43,800 nt of DNA from an uncultured Flavobacteriaceae bacterium (GTDB taxonomy: Bacteria; Bacteroidota; Bacteroidia; Flavobacteriales; Flavobacteriaceae), in the NCBI GenBank assembly GCA_905479625.1, contig CAJQNF010000003.1:1-43800 (forward strand). The letters run 5' to 3'. Numbering within the stretch: the first letter of the stretch is position 1; each line of letters begins with the position of its first letter. A program made the translations under genes and the position numbers. Positions 32,057-40,388 of this stretch are shown in pieces. The notes below the pieces were generated by a model, which searched no databases, was not told where the DNA came from, and was given only the letters and a program-made list of their open reading frames with translations.

Positions 32057-32860
32057 ATGAAAAAAAGAATTTTTGTATTTGCCATAGGAATCGCTACAGC
32101 TTCGTTTATGATGAGTTGTGGAGGCGGGGCAAAAAAAGAAGCTCCAGCTGCTGAGGCCGCTGAAGCTAAAACTGAAGTTCAGGAAGTAGCGGCACCAAAT
32201 ACCTTGACTGAAGCAGAAAAGAAAGACGGATGGGTATTACTTTTTGATGGTACAAGCTCAGAAGGATGGAGAGGCTATAAAAAGGATAATTTTCCTTCTG
32301 CCTGGCAAGTTGTTGACGGAACGATTTATATGACAGGTTCAGGTAGAGGAGAAGCCGGAGACAAAGAAGGTGGAGACATTATGTTTGACAAGGAATTCCA
32401 AAATTTCACATTGAGCCTGGAATGGAAAATTTCAGAAGGTGGTAATTCAGGGATCTTTTACTTAGGTGAAGAAAAACTTGATTATATTTGGAAAACTGCT
32501 CCTGAAATGCAGGTTTTGGATAATGATAAACATCCGGATGCGAAATTAGGTACTGATGGAAATCGCATGGCTGGATCTCTTTATGATCTTATTCCTGCAA
32601 AACCACAGAATGCAAAGCCTGTTGGGGAATGGAATCAAGTAGAAATTACTGTTTATAAAGGAACCGTGGTACACAAGCAAAATGGTGTAAATGTTGTTGA
32701 ATATCATTTATGGACTCCTGAATGGAATGAAATGGTAGCCGGAAGTAAATTCCCTAGTTTGAATGAGAACTGGGCAGATGTGGCCTCAAAAGGGTATATC
32801 GGTTTACAAGATCATGGAGATGATGTTTGGTTTAGAAGTATAAAAATCAAAGAAATGTAA
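32057..32860 (+). CDS. DUF1080 (3-keto-disaccharide hydrolase family) lipoprotein
   Basis: A 267-residue lipoprotein with lipobox FMMSC (Cys21) and a glycine then Ala/Glu/Lys-rich linker to about residue 55. The DUF1080 domain runs from GWVLLFDGTSSEGWRGY through FTLSLEWKISEGGNSGIFYLG, APEMQVLDNDKHPDA, VGEWNQVEITVYKG and GYIGLQDHGDDVWFRSIKIKEM. The KHPDAKLGTDGNRMAGSLYDLI insertion is typical of the main DUF1080 subfamily. It follows the Tat-exported oxidoreductase and is followed by a strong terminator, so it ends this unit. It is the closer paralogue of the copy at 29401. Confidence 0.93.
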   Translation: MKKRIFVFAIGIATASFMMSCGGGAKKEAPAAEAAEAKTEVQEVAAPNTLTEAEKKDGWVLLFDGTSSEGWRGYKKDNFPSAWQVVDGTIYMTGSGRGEAGDKEGGDIMFDKEFQNFTLSLEWKISEGGNSGIFYLGEEKLDYIWKTAPEMQVLDNDKHPDAKLGTDGNRMAGSLYDLIPAKPQNAKPVGEWNQVEITVYKGTVVHKQNGVNVVEYHLWTPEWNEMVAGSKFPSLNENWADVASKGYIGLQDHGDDVWFRSIKIKEM

Positions 32861-32881
32861 TCTTAAATGTTTAGATGTAAG

Positions 32882-32911
32882 AAAGACAGTCATTTGGCTG
32901 TCTTTTTTTTT
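32882..32911. terminator. Bidirectional Rho-independent terminator
   Basis: AAAGACAG (32882-32889) and CTGTCTTT (32898-32905) form an 8-bp stem with an 8-nt loop, followed by a T-run to 32911 on the plus strand. It lies between the convergent DUF1080 and PfkB-type kinase genes and can serve both. Confidence 0.8.
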
Positions 32912-32912
32912 A

Positions 32913-33803
32913 TCATTTATCTGAATTCTGAAGATTTTCAACCTCTTGCACAGAAACATAAGCGTTGCCACCTTTTTTACTTGCCACCAAAGACCCCATG
33001 GCACATGACGTGTCAAGTGCTTTTTGAAAAGGTTTAGTTTGGACCAATTGAAAAACAAGGCTTGCTAAAAAGGAATCGCCTGCACCTACTGTATCTTTGA
33101 CTGTAACTTTGTATCCAGAGTTTTTATAAAATTTACCCTCAGCATAAAGGATCGCCCCTTTTGCTCCTAAAGTAATACACATTATAGGTGTAGTAGTTTT
33201 TTTTGATAAATCAATGATTTGCCCTTCAATTGACTTCGACGAGATCTGATAAAAGGTGATGAGTTCTTCAAGCTCCTCATCGTTGAGTTTAATCATATCT
33301 GCTTCAAGCATTAATTTGATAACAGTTTTTATTTGATAATTAGGGGGCCTCAAGTTTGCATCGAAGACTTTAAATTTGGCATGGGATAGGTAATTGAACA
33401 GCGTATTCCTTGAAATACTGTTTCTGCAAGAAAGACTCCCAAAAATAAACGCATCTGATTGAGCAATTCGTTCAATGTGGGCTTCTTCAATTGAAATTCG
33501 ATCCCAAGCTACAGGCTCTGAAATTGTATAAGTAGCCGTGTTCATTTTATCGAGATGAACCTGAACATTACCAGTTTGAAGTTCCTTATCTATTTGAATT
33601 AAATGATCATCAAAGGACTCTTTCTTTAAATAGTCCAATATACCTTTGCCATCCTGATCATTGCCGACCCTGCTGATGATACTTGATTCAGCCCCTAAAG
33701 AGTGTAATCTTAAGGCAACATTTAAAGGTGCACCCCCGATCACTTTTTTATCAGGGAATATATCCCATAAAGTTTCTCCAAAACAAACAACTTTCGGCTG
33801 CAT
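32913..33803 (-). CDS. PfkB-family carbohydrate kinase (fructokinase-like)
   Basis: A 296-residue cytoplasmic sugar kinase. The start is the ATG at 33801-33803 (MQPKVVCFGETLWDIFPDK); the longer frame to 33992 runs into the transporter gene and is discarded. The GGAPLNVALRLHSLG motif near residue 23 is that of fructokinase-type PfkB proteins. The C-terminal DTVGAGDSFLASLVF holds the catalytic aspartate and anion hole. It begins 2 nt after the sugar porter stop, so uptake and phosphorylation are coupled in one operon. Fructose or a keto-sugar is the most likely substrate, but PfkB specificity cannot be fixed from motif alone. Confidence 0.9.
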   Translation of the reverse strand: MQPKVVCFGETLWDIFPDKKVIGGAPLNVALRLHSLGAESSIISRVGNDQDGKGILDYLKKESFDDHLIQIDKELQTGNVQVHLDKMNTATYTISEPVAWDRISIEEAHIERIAQSDAFIFGSLSCRNSISRNTLFNYLSHAKFKVFDANLRPPNYQIKTVIKLMLEADMIKLNDEELEELITFYQISSKSIEGQIIDLSKKTTTPIMCITLGAKGAILYAEGKFYKNSGYKVTVKDTVGAGDSFLASLVFQLVQTKPFQKALDTSCAMGSLVASKKGGNAYVSVQEVENLQNSDK

Positions 33804-33805
33804 AC

Positions 33806-35128
33806 TTACTGATTTTTGGTTAATTTTTTTTCCAAATCTTCTAAGGATATTCCTTTTGTTTCCGGCATGATAAATATGACAAACAGCAATTGTAACACCA
33901 TCATAAATGCGAATATAGCAAATACTGTTCCTGCGCCAATTGTTCCAAACAGGAAGGGTACCATCGATGGGATAATAGCAGCTAAAACCCAATGAGTACT
34001 TGTTCCAAAGGATTGCCCTGAAGCCCTTAGCTGATCAGGAAAAACTTCGGATATGAATACCCAAATTACTGTACCTTGTCCAATGGCATGAGAGGCTATG
34101 AATATAAATAGAAATAAAGGTACAGCCATTCCTTCCCATTCAAAAAAGAATGCCATGGAGACCAGTGATAAGGATATAATATATCCAATAGAACCTATAT
34201 ACATTAATTTTTTACGACCTAGTTTGTCAATCAAGGAAATACCAATTAAAGTAAATACCATATTAGTTACACCTATGCCAATTGAACTTAAAAGTGCCGT
34301 GCTTTCACCTAAACCTGCTTCTTGAAATATTCTTGGGGCGTAATAAAGAAAAGCATTGATCCCAGACAATTGATTGAAAAAAGCGATTAAAAAGGCCAGG
34401 ATTAAAGGAAACCTGTATTTTTTCATGAAAATGTTTTCATTACTGCTGTGATGATCCTTTTGACTTTCTTCAATGTCACTCATAATTTTTTCAATGTCAT
34501 CATCGGGATTCAGTAGTTGTAATGTTTTTCTAGCTTCTTCTCTTCTTCCATGAAGTAATAACCATCGCGGACTTTTAGGAACCGTGAGTACCAAGAGTGT
34601 ATATATTAAAGCTGGCATGGCTTCAACACCTACCATCCATCTCCATGCGTTTTCGCCTATATTACTCAGTAAATAGTTAGAGAGGAAGGCTACCAATATT
34701 CCCAGCACAATATTAAATTGGTAAAACCCTACAAGACGACCCCGGTCTTTGGCTGGAGCAATTTCTGATACATATGCAGGGGCTGCGACAGTAGAGGCGC
34801 CCACGCCCAAGCCGCCAATAAATCTAAAGAAAGCGAATGTATAAGGATCATTGACCAAAGAAGAGCCCAGGGCAGAAACGGTATATAATACGCCAATCCA
34901 GATCAGCGTATTTTTTCTCCCGATTTTATTGGTCGGGATGCCACCAAACATAGCTCCAATGACAGTTCCCCAAAGTGCCATTGCCATAACCACAGATCCG
35001 TGAAATACATCAGAAGAACTCCACAAATTTTGTAGTTGCTGGTCTGCTCCAGAGATCACCACAGTATCAAATCCGAAAAGAAATCCGGCCATGGCTACAA
35101 TTATTGACCATATTGTTATTTTATTCAT
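33806..35128 (-). CDS. Sugar porter, major facilitator superfamily
   Basis: A 440-residue transporter with about twelve membrane helices. Sugar-porter signatures are present: FGFDTVVISGADQQL in helix 1, NKIGRKNTL in loop 2-3, RFIGGLGVGASTVAAPAYVSEIAP, ISLIDKLGRKKLMYIG in loop 8-9, and the C-terminal MPETKGISLEDLEKKL. This is the proton/sugar symport family (xylose, arabinose, glucose, inositol). The PfkB kinase gene follows after 2 nt. It is divergent from the nagB fusion across 285 bp. It probably moves the monosaccharide set free by the periplasmic enzymes of this region. Confidence 0.93.
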   Translation of the reverse strand: MNKITIWSIIVAMAGFLFGFDTVVISGADQQLQNLWSSSDVFHGSVVMAMALWGTVIGAMFGGIPTNKIGRKNTLIWIGVLYTVSALGSSLVNDPYTFAFFRFIGGLGVGASTVAAPAYVSEIAPAKDRGRLVGFYQFNIVLGILVAFLSNYLLSNIGENAWRWMVGVEAMPALIYTLLVLTVPKSPRWLLLHGRREEARKTLQLLNPDDDIEKIMSDIEESQKDHHSSNENIFMKKYRFPLILAFLIAFFNQLSGINAFLYYAPRIFQEAGLGESTALLSSIGIGVTNMVFTLIGISLIDKLGRKKLMYIGSIGYIISLSLVSMAFFFEWEGMAVPLFLFIFIASHAIGQGTVIWVFISEVFPDQLRASGQSFGTSTHWVLAAIIPSMVPFLFGTIGAGTVFAIFAFMMVLQLLFVIFIMPETKGISLEDLEKKLTKNQ

Positions 35129-35413
35129 TATTTGAGATTTAATTTCATAAGGCGATGAAGATAAACTATTTACTTTAATATTTTATCTAATTAATTTGGG
35201 CCGTAAAATTGATGAGTTGGTTAAAAAATATCAAAAAACTAGATGAGCTACTTATTTTGTATTGTAAAAATTGATTTTTATTGTTGATTTTCTGTCATCT
35301 GTCGAATATATTTCAACAAGAGGCTTTTTACCTTGATTTTTGCAAAAGATTAAGTTCATGTAGGTTGGGTATTTTATTGATCTCAAATGCCTTCTTAAAG
35401 AAAGATAAAAAAT
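35129..35413. other. Divergent promoter region, porter versus nagB fusion
   Basis: 285 bp of AT-rich DNA without a gene. TTATTTTG at 35252-35259 is a one-mismatch match to the -7 box, but no -33 element lies at the right distance. No riboswitch or operator repeat is evident to me. Confidence 0.4.
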
Positions 35414-37324
35414 ATGTATAAGAAATTAGAGTATAAAGAAGCAGGAAAATTTGAAGAAACAAGGTTTGAAAAGATTCACAATGTTGTTTTCGATAATTCA
35501 AATATTGCATCAATAGCTGTAGCACAAGAAATTGCCAACTTGATTAGGACCAAACAGGCAGATTATAAAAAATGTGTTTTAGGTTTGGCAACAGGGTCTT
35601 CTCCAATTAAAGTTTATGAAGAATTGGTTAGAATGCATGAGGAAGAAGGGCTGAGCTTTAAAAATGTAGTCACCTTTAACCTTGATGAATACTATCCGAT
35701 GACCAAGGAGAATACCCAGAGTTACTGGTATTTTATGCATGAACATTTATTTAATCATGTTGATATTCTACCTGAGAATATAAATGTGCCGAGTGGTGAG
35801 GTTAAAGCGGACGAAGTGCACCAGTTCTGTATTGATTATGAATTAAAGATCAAAGAAGCCGGTGGACTCGACTTTCAGCTATTAGGTATTGGTAGAACGG
35901 GACATATCGGTTTCAATGAACCAGGATCACATTATAATTCAGGCACAAGAAATATAACACTTGACCATATCACAAGAATTGATGCTGCAACAGCATTTTT
36001 AGGTATTGATCATGTTCCTAGAGTTGCGATTACAATGGGAATTGGAACTATCAGAAAAGCCAAAAGAATTGTACTTCTGGCCTGGGGTGTGAATAAAGCA
36101 TCGGTTGTTCAGGAAACAATAGAAGGAGAGACGACTGCTGATGTACCTGCTACCTATTTACAAAGACATGAAAATGTAACTTTTGTTCTTGATGAAGGAG
36201 CTTCCAACGATCTTACCCGTGTTAAGACACCTTGGTTGGTTAAAAATTGTATTTGGACAGATGATTTAATGGCAAAAGCCGTGGTCTGGTTAAGTATCAA
36301 ACTAGAAAAGTCTGTTTTAAAACTTACGGATAAAGACTATAACTATCACGGAATGTCAAGTTTGTTGGTTGAACAAGGTTCAGCCTATCAAATGAACATA
36401 AACATGTTTAATCGGGTGCAGCATACCATTACAGGATGGCCAGGAGGAAAGCCTAATGCAGATGACAGTAACCGTCCTGAGAGAAATACACCGGCTAAAA
36501 AACGAGTAATTATATTTAGCCCTCACCCAGATGATGATGTGATCTCAATGGGAGGTACTTTTGATCGACTTGTGGAGCAGGGACATGAAGTACATGTCGC
36601 TTATCAGACTTCAGGAAATATAGCTGTTTCGGATGAAGAAGCCTTAAAATTCGCGGAAGTATCACTCGAGCTCAACGGCGGAGCCTCGAATGCCGCTAAG
36701 ATCATAAAAGATCTGGGTAAGAAAAAGGATTATGACGTAGATAGCGATGGTGTAAGAGGATTAAAAGGTCTGATCAGAAGAAAGGAATCAGTCGCTGCAA
36801 CCAGGTATGTCGGGATACCGGATGAGCAAGTTCATTTCCTAGATCTTCCATTTTATGAAACTGGTACGGTAAAAAAAGATAAACTAAGCGACAAGGATGT
36901 GCAGATCATGTGCGACATTATTGCAGAGATAAAGCCTCACCAAATTTATGGTGCAGGAGATCTTGCTGATCCGCATGGAACGCATAAAGTATGTCTTGAT
37001 GCCTTGTTTATGGCCTTAGCTGAACTTAAAAAAGAAAGTTATATGGATGATTGCTGGGTCTGGTTGTACAGAGGAGCTTGGCATGAATGGGATATTCACG
37101 ATATCGAAATGGCAGTTCCTATGAGTCCTGATCAAGTATTAAAGAAAAAACAAGCTATTTTCTTTCACCAGTCTCAAAAAGACGGCGTGATGTTCCAGGG
37201 TGATGACTCAAGAGAATTCTGGATGCGTGCCGAAGAGAGAAATAAGGAAACAGCTAGAAAATATCATAGCTTAGGTATGGCTGATTATGCTGCCTTTGAA
37301 GCATTTAAGAGACACCACTATTAA
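35414..37324 (+). CDS. nagB: Glucosamine-6-phosphate deaminase fused to PIG-L/LmbE deacetylase domain
   Basis: A 636-residue cytoplasmic fusion. Residues ~25-300 are NagB, which isomerises and deaminates glucosamine-6-phosphate to fructose-6-phosphate and ammonia. Seen are GLATGSSPIKVYEEL, VVTFNLDEYY (Asp91, the base) and GRTGHIGFNEPGS with His164 and Glu169. The Asp141 of E. coli NagB corresponds to Thr162. Residues ~362-600 are a PIG-L/LmbE zinc deacetylase: SPHPDDD (His371, Asp374) and the second half-site DPHGTH (His521, His524). NagB alone is about 265 aa; this long form is known in Bacteroidota. It may join N-deacetylation to deamination. A terminator follows, separating it from the GH20 gene. 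Confidence 0.93.
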   Translation: MYKKLEYKEAGKFEETRFEKIHNVVFDNSNIASIAVAQEIANLIRTKQADYKKCVLGLATGSSPIKVYEELVRMHEEEGLSFKNVVTFNLDEYYPMTKENTQSYWYFMHEHLFNHVDILPENINVPSGEVKADEVHQFCIDYELKIKEAGGLDFQLLGIGRTGHIGFNEPGSHYNSGTRNITLDHITRIDAATAFLGIDHVPRVAITMGIGTIRKAKRIVLLAWGVNKASVVQETIEGETTADVPATYLQRHENVTFVLDEGASNDLTRVKTPWLVKNCIWTDDLMAKAVVWLSIKLEKSVLKLTDKDYNYHGMSSLLVEQGSAYQMNINMFNRVQHTITGWPGGKPNADDSNRPERNTPAKKRVIIFSPHPDDDVISMGGTFDRLVEQGHEVHVAYQTSGNIAVSDEEALKFAEVSLELNGGASNAAKIIKDLGKKKDYDVDSDGVRGLKGLIRRKESVAATRYVGIPDEQVHFLDLPFYETGTVKKDKLSDKDVQIMCDIIAEIKPHQIYGAGDLADPHGTHKVCLDALFMALAELKKESYMDDCWVWLYRGAWHEWDIHDIEMAVPMSPDQVLKKKQAIFFHQSQKDGVMFQGDDSREFWMRAEERNKETARKYHSLGMADYAAFEAFKRHHY

Positions 37325-37346
37325 AATATTATTTGAGTATTTTTTT

Positions 37347-37397
37347 AAACCGTCTTTGGGAGTTTGTTGAGAGCAATCTCATATCGACGGTTTTTTT
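37347..37397 (+). terminator. Rho-independent terminator after nagB
   Basis: Outer stem AAACCGTC (37347-37354) with GACGGTTT (37386-37393) and T-run 37391-37397. An inner stem TGAGA/TCTCA closes a GCAA tetraloop (37373-37376). It separates nagB from the GH20 gene. Confidence 0.75.
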
Positions 37398-37432
37398 ATC
37401 GAAGTTAATTTTATCACCCTTATATCAGAACC

Positions 37433-39499
37433 ATGAGTAACAAACTATTTTTGATCCTTCTTCTTGTTATGGGATCAGTCAGACTTCAGGCGCAGGAAAA
37501 TACATCCCATCAGATTCATCTCATGCCCTGGCCACAGGAAATGAAAACCAATGACAGTAATTTTAGTATTACCGAGGATTTTAGTGTTTTTATACATGGC
37601 GAACAAGACAAGTATACAAGAATTTCAAAAGCAGCTGTCCGTTTTATTCGTTATATGACGGATAAATCAGGGGTTTTTGTGACACAAGGCTTTCCAAATG
37701 CCAAAGGTGTTGCTGCTTCATCTGCTTCTTTACATATTTATGTAGATACAGAGGCAAATATAATGATGGGTATAGATGAGTCATATACCTTGACTGTGAC
37801 GGATACAGGTATGGAGATTCATGCGACTACAGATGTTGGTGCTATGCATGGGTTGTCCACTTTATTGCAATTGATAAAAGCAGATAAAGGAGGGTATGTA
37901 TTTACAGGTATTGAGATCAAAGATGAGCCGAGGTTTGTATGGAGAGGCTTGATGATGGATGTGGCGAGGCACTTTATGCCTATAGATGTTGTTAAAAGAA
38001 ATATAGATGCCATGGCTTTGGTAAAGCTCAACGTGTTTCACTGGCACTTGTCAGATGATCAGGGTTTTAGAGTAGAAACCAAGACATTGCCAGAGCTGTA
38101 TAAAAAGGCATCTGATGGCTTGTATTACACGCAAGCTGAAATAAAAGATATTGTAAAATATGCGGATGATCGCGGCATAAGGGTAGTGCCTGAATTTGAC
38201 GTTCCTGGCCATGGAAGTGCTTTTTTGACTGCTTTTCCTGAATTGGGAAGTAAAAAAGGTATGACATACAGTGTTGAACGCAACTCGGGAATTTTTGACC
38301 CAACCCTGGATCCGACCAATGAGAAAACCTATGAGTTTTTAGATACTTTGTTTAAGGAAGTTGCTCCTCTGTTTACAGATGTATACTTTCATATTGGCGG
38401 GGATGAGAATGAAGGAAAGCACTGGCATGAGAATCCTGAGATTCAACAATTCATGAAAGAAAATAAATTAAAAGACAATCATGAGTTGCAGACCTATTTC
38501 AATATCAGACTGGAAAAGATCCTTGCCAAATACGGTAAATCACTAATGGGTTGGGAAGAAATTATGACACCAAACATGCCTAAGTCTGCGCTTATTCATT
38601 CCTGGAGAGGTGTAAATGAAGGTATGCAACCCGGAGAATCTTTGATAAAGGCTGTAAAAAATGGTTACCAGACCATTTTATCCAACGGTTATTATATCGA
38701 CCTTTTACTCTCAGTGGAAGATCATTATTTGGTAGACCCGATGCCCGATGTAACCTTGACCGATAAAGAAGCTAAAAGAATTCTTGGAGGCGAAGCAACG
38801 ATGTGGGCCGAATTGGTAACACCACTTACGGTGGATTCCCGTATTTGGCCGAGAACTGCAGCCATTGCAGAAAGATTCTGGTCGGCTCAGGAAGTGCGTG
38901 ATATAGATCATATGTATGAAAGATTAAACACAGTGAGCCAGTTTTTAGAGCTTGTTGGAATTCAACACCTAAAAAGCCAGGAATACCTCTTAAGAAACAT
39001 TTCAAATTACCAGGACACTCATGGATTAAGACAACTCACTACCATAAGCGAACCTTTTAAGATCTATTCAAGAAATGCAGGCGGCACCCAGTATAAGACC
39101 TATTCTCCATTTACTTTGTTTGCTGATGCTTGCATAGCTGATGCCAAGGCTGTCAGGAGTTTTAGAAAGCTGGTAGATGCTTATGTAGATCAATCAGATC
39201 AAACGGTTAAAGAAGATTTGATGAGGTATTTTAAAGCTTGGGGAGCTATAGCAGATCAATTAAAAACCATTGAGCCTCATGCTCCTTTAGTTTCGCGTGT
39301 AATACCTTACGCGGAAAGAGTAGGAGAGATCGCTGTAATAAGCGAAAAGGCTATTGAAAACAAACGTATTTCTGAGGAAGAATTGCAACGTTTAAAGGCC
39401 TTGCTTGAGCAAAAAGAGGATCCTGAGGTTAATCTTGACGTAGAATTGGCAGTAACCAAAGATATCATGAAATTGGCTGAATATTTGGCCAAAAATTAA
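37433..39499 (+). CDS. GH20 beta-N-acetylhexosaminidase, exported
   Basis: A 688-residue glycosidase that removes terminal beta-GlcNAc/GalNAc. The signal peptide is MSNKLFLILLLVMGSVRLQAQ. Residues ~28-165 form the N-terminal alpha/beta domain of GH20 (TDVGAMHGLSTLLQLI). The TIM barrel follows from FVWRGLMMDVARHFMP, with NVFHWHLSDDQGFRVE and VVPEFDVPGHGSA. The catalytic pair Asp324-Glu325 lies in HIGGDENEGKHW, the substrate-assisted GH20 signature. Later motifs are MGWEEI and GGEATMWAELV. The C-terminal ~150 residues are helical. An SMP-30-like lipoprotein gene starts 16 nt downstream. With nagB upstream this indicates hexosamine use. Confidence 0.95.
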   Translation: MSNKLFLILLLVMGSVRLQAQENTSHQIHLMPWPQEMKTNDSNFSITEDFSVFIHGEQDKYTRISKAAVRFIRYMTDKSGVFVTQGFPNAKGVAASSASLHIYVDTEANIMMGIDESYTLTVTDTGMEIHATTDVGAMHGLSTLLQLIKADKGGYVFTGIEIKDEPRFVWRGLMMDVARHFMPIDVVKRNIDAMALVKLNVFHWHLSDDQGFRVETKTLPELYKKASDGLYYTQAEIKDIVKYADDRGIRVVPEFDVPGHGSAFLTAFPELGSKKGMTYSVERNSGIFDPTLDPTNEKTYEFLDTLFKEVAPLFTDVYFHIGGDENEGKHWHENPEIQQFMKENKLKDNHELQTYFNIRLEKILAKYGKSLMGWEEIMTPNMPKSALIHSWRGVNEGMQPGESLIKAVKNGYQTILSNGYYIDLLLSVEDHYLVDPMPDVTLTDKEAKRILGGEATMWAELVTPLTVDSRIWPRTAAIAERFWSAQEVRDIDHMYERLNTVSQFLELVGIQHLKSQEYLLRNISNYQDTHGLRQLTTISEPFKIYSRNAGGTQYKTYSPFTLFADACIADAKAVRSFRKLVDAYVDQSDQTVKEDLMRYFKAWGAIADQLKTIEPHAPLVSRVIPYAERVGEIAVISEKAIENKRISEEELQRLKALLEQKEDPEVNLDVELAVTKDIMKLAEYLAKN

Positions 39500-39515
39500 C
39501 AATTAATCAACCCAT

Positions 39516-40388
39516 ATGAGCGTCTTTAAAACCCTCAGTATTTTGAGTTTATCCCTTCTTTTGATCACTTGTGACAAAGAGGATTCCAGTACGGATTTTA
39601 CTGAGGAACATCTTTTTACAACAGGAATAGAAGGGCCGGCAGTTGATGCCAATAGAAATCTCTTTGCCGTTAATTTTCAAAAAGAAGGCACCATTGGTAT
39701 TGTTACTGCAGAAGGTAAGGCATCGCTTTTTATGAATCTTCCTAATGGCAGCATAGGCAATGGGATAAGATTTGACAAAGAGGGTAATATGTTTATCGCT
39801 GATTATGTGAATCACAATGTTTTGCTTGTCCCGAAAGGTTCCAAAGAAGTGAGTGTTTATGCACATCATCCGGACCTGAACCAACCAAACGATCTTGCCA
39901 TTGCACCTAATGGCACTTTGTATGCCAGCGATCCTAACTGGGCAGCAAGCACCGGAAAACTATGGAAGGTCTCTGACGAAGGTTTTGAATTGATGGAAGC
40001 TGAGATGGGTACTACCAATGGCATTGAAGTTTCACCTGACGGAAAGCTATTGTATGTGAATGAGTCTGTTCAAAGAAATATCTGGGTATATGATATCGAT
40101 GACAATGGTGATCTGCACGATAAAAGGCAATTCTTTCAGTTTAAAGATTTTGGTATGGATGGCATGCGCTGTGACAATCAAGGGAATCTATATGTTTGTC
40201 GTTATGACGCCGGAAAAGTAGTGGTGTTTAGCCCTGAAGGAAAGGTGATCAGAGAAATTGTATTAAAGGGTAAAAAACCCACAAATATAGCTTTTGGCGG
40301 AAAGGACTGGATGCAGTGTTTTGTGACCATGCAAGGCCGTGGTTGTTTTGAAACTTTTATGGCCACGAATCCAGGAAGAGACCACTGA
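39516..40388 (+). CDS. SMP-30/gluconolactonase/LRE-like beta-propeller lipoprotein
   Basis: A 290-residue lipoprotein: MSVFKTLSILSLSLLLITCDKED has lipid Cys19 and a K-E-D acidic run that resembles the Bacteroidota surface-export signal. The remainder is a six-bladed propeller: EGPAVDANRNLFAVNF, GIRFDKEGNMFIADY, NQPNDLAIAPNGTLYASDPNW, TNGIEVSPDGKLLYVNES and GMDGMRCDNQGNLYVCRYDAGKVVVF. The NDLAxxPNGxLYxSD and TNGIExSPD segments place the family's metal-binding Asn/Asp residues, consistent with sugar lactonase activity. The 16-nt gap to GH20 implies an operon. A lactone substrate could come from the oxidoreductases of this region, but that is inference. Confidence 0.85.
   Translation: MSVFKTLSILSLSLLLITCDKEDSSTDFTEEHLFTTGIEGPAVDANRNLFAVNFQKEGTIGIVTAEGKASLFMNLPNGSIGNGIRFDKEGNMFIADYVNHNVLLVPKGSKEVSVYAHHPDLNQPNDLAIAPNGTLYASDPNWAASTGKLWKVSDEGFELMEAEMGTTNGIEVSPDGKLLYVNESVQRNIWVYDIDDNGDLHDKRQFFQFKDFGMDGMRCDNQGNLYVCRYDAGKVVVFSPEGKVIREIVLKGKKPTNIAFGGKDWMQCFVTMQGRGCFETFMATNPGRDH

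Noticed and set aside
33804-33992. Longer N-terminus for the PfkB kinase
   Set aside because: The extra 63 codons overlap the end of the sugar porter gene in another frame and are not kinase-like; the family sequence begins at the ATG at 33803.
35569-35950. Possibility that the NagB half is inactive because Asp141 is replaced by Thr162
   Set aside because: The base Asp91, His164 and Glu169 are intact and the GRTGHIGFNEPGS form is, as I recall, usual for Bacteroidota NagB proteins; it is a variant rather than a lesion.
39549-39884. 111-codon minus-strand frame opposite the SMP-30-like gene
   Set aside because: Opposite a clear propeller lipoprotein; its translation is unlike any known family.
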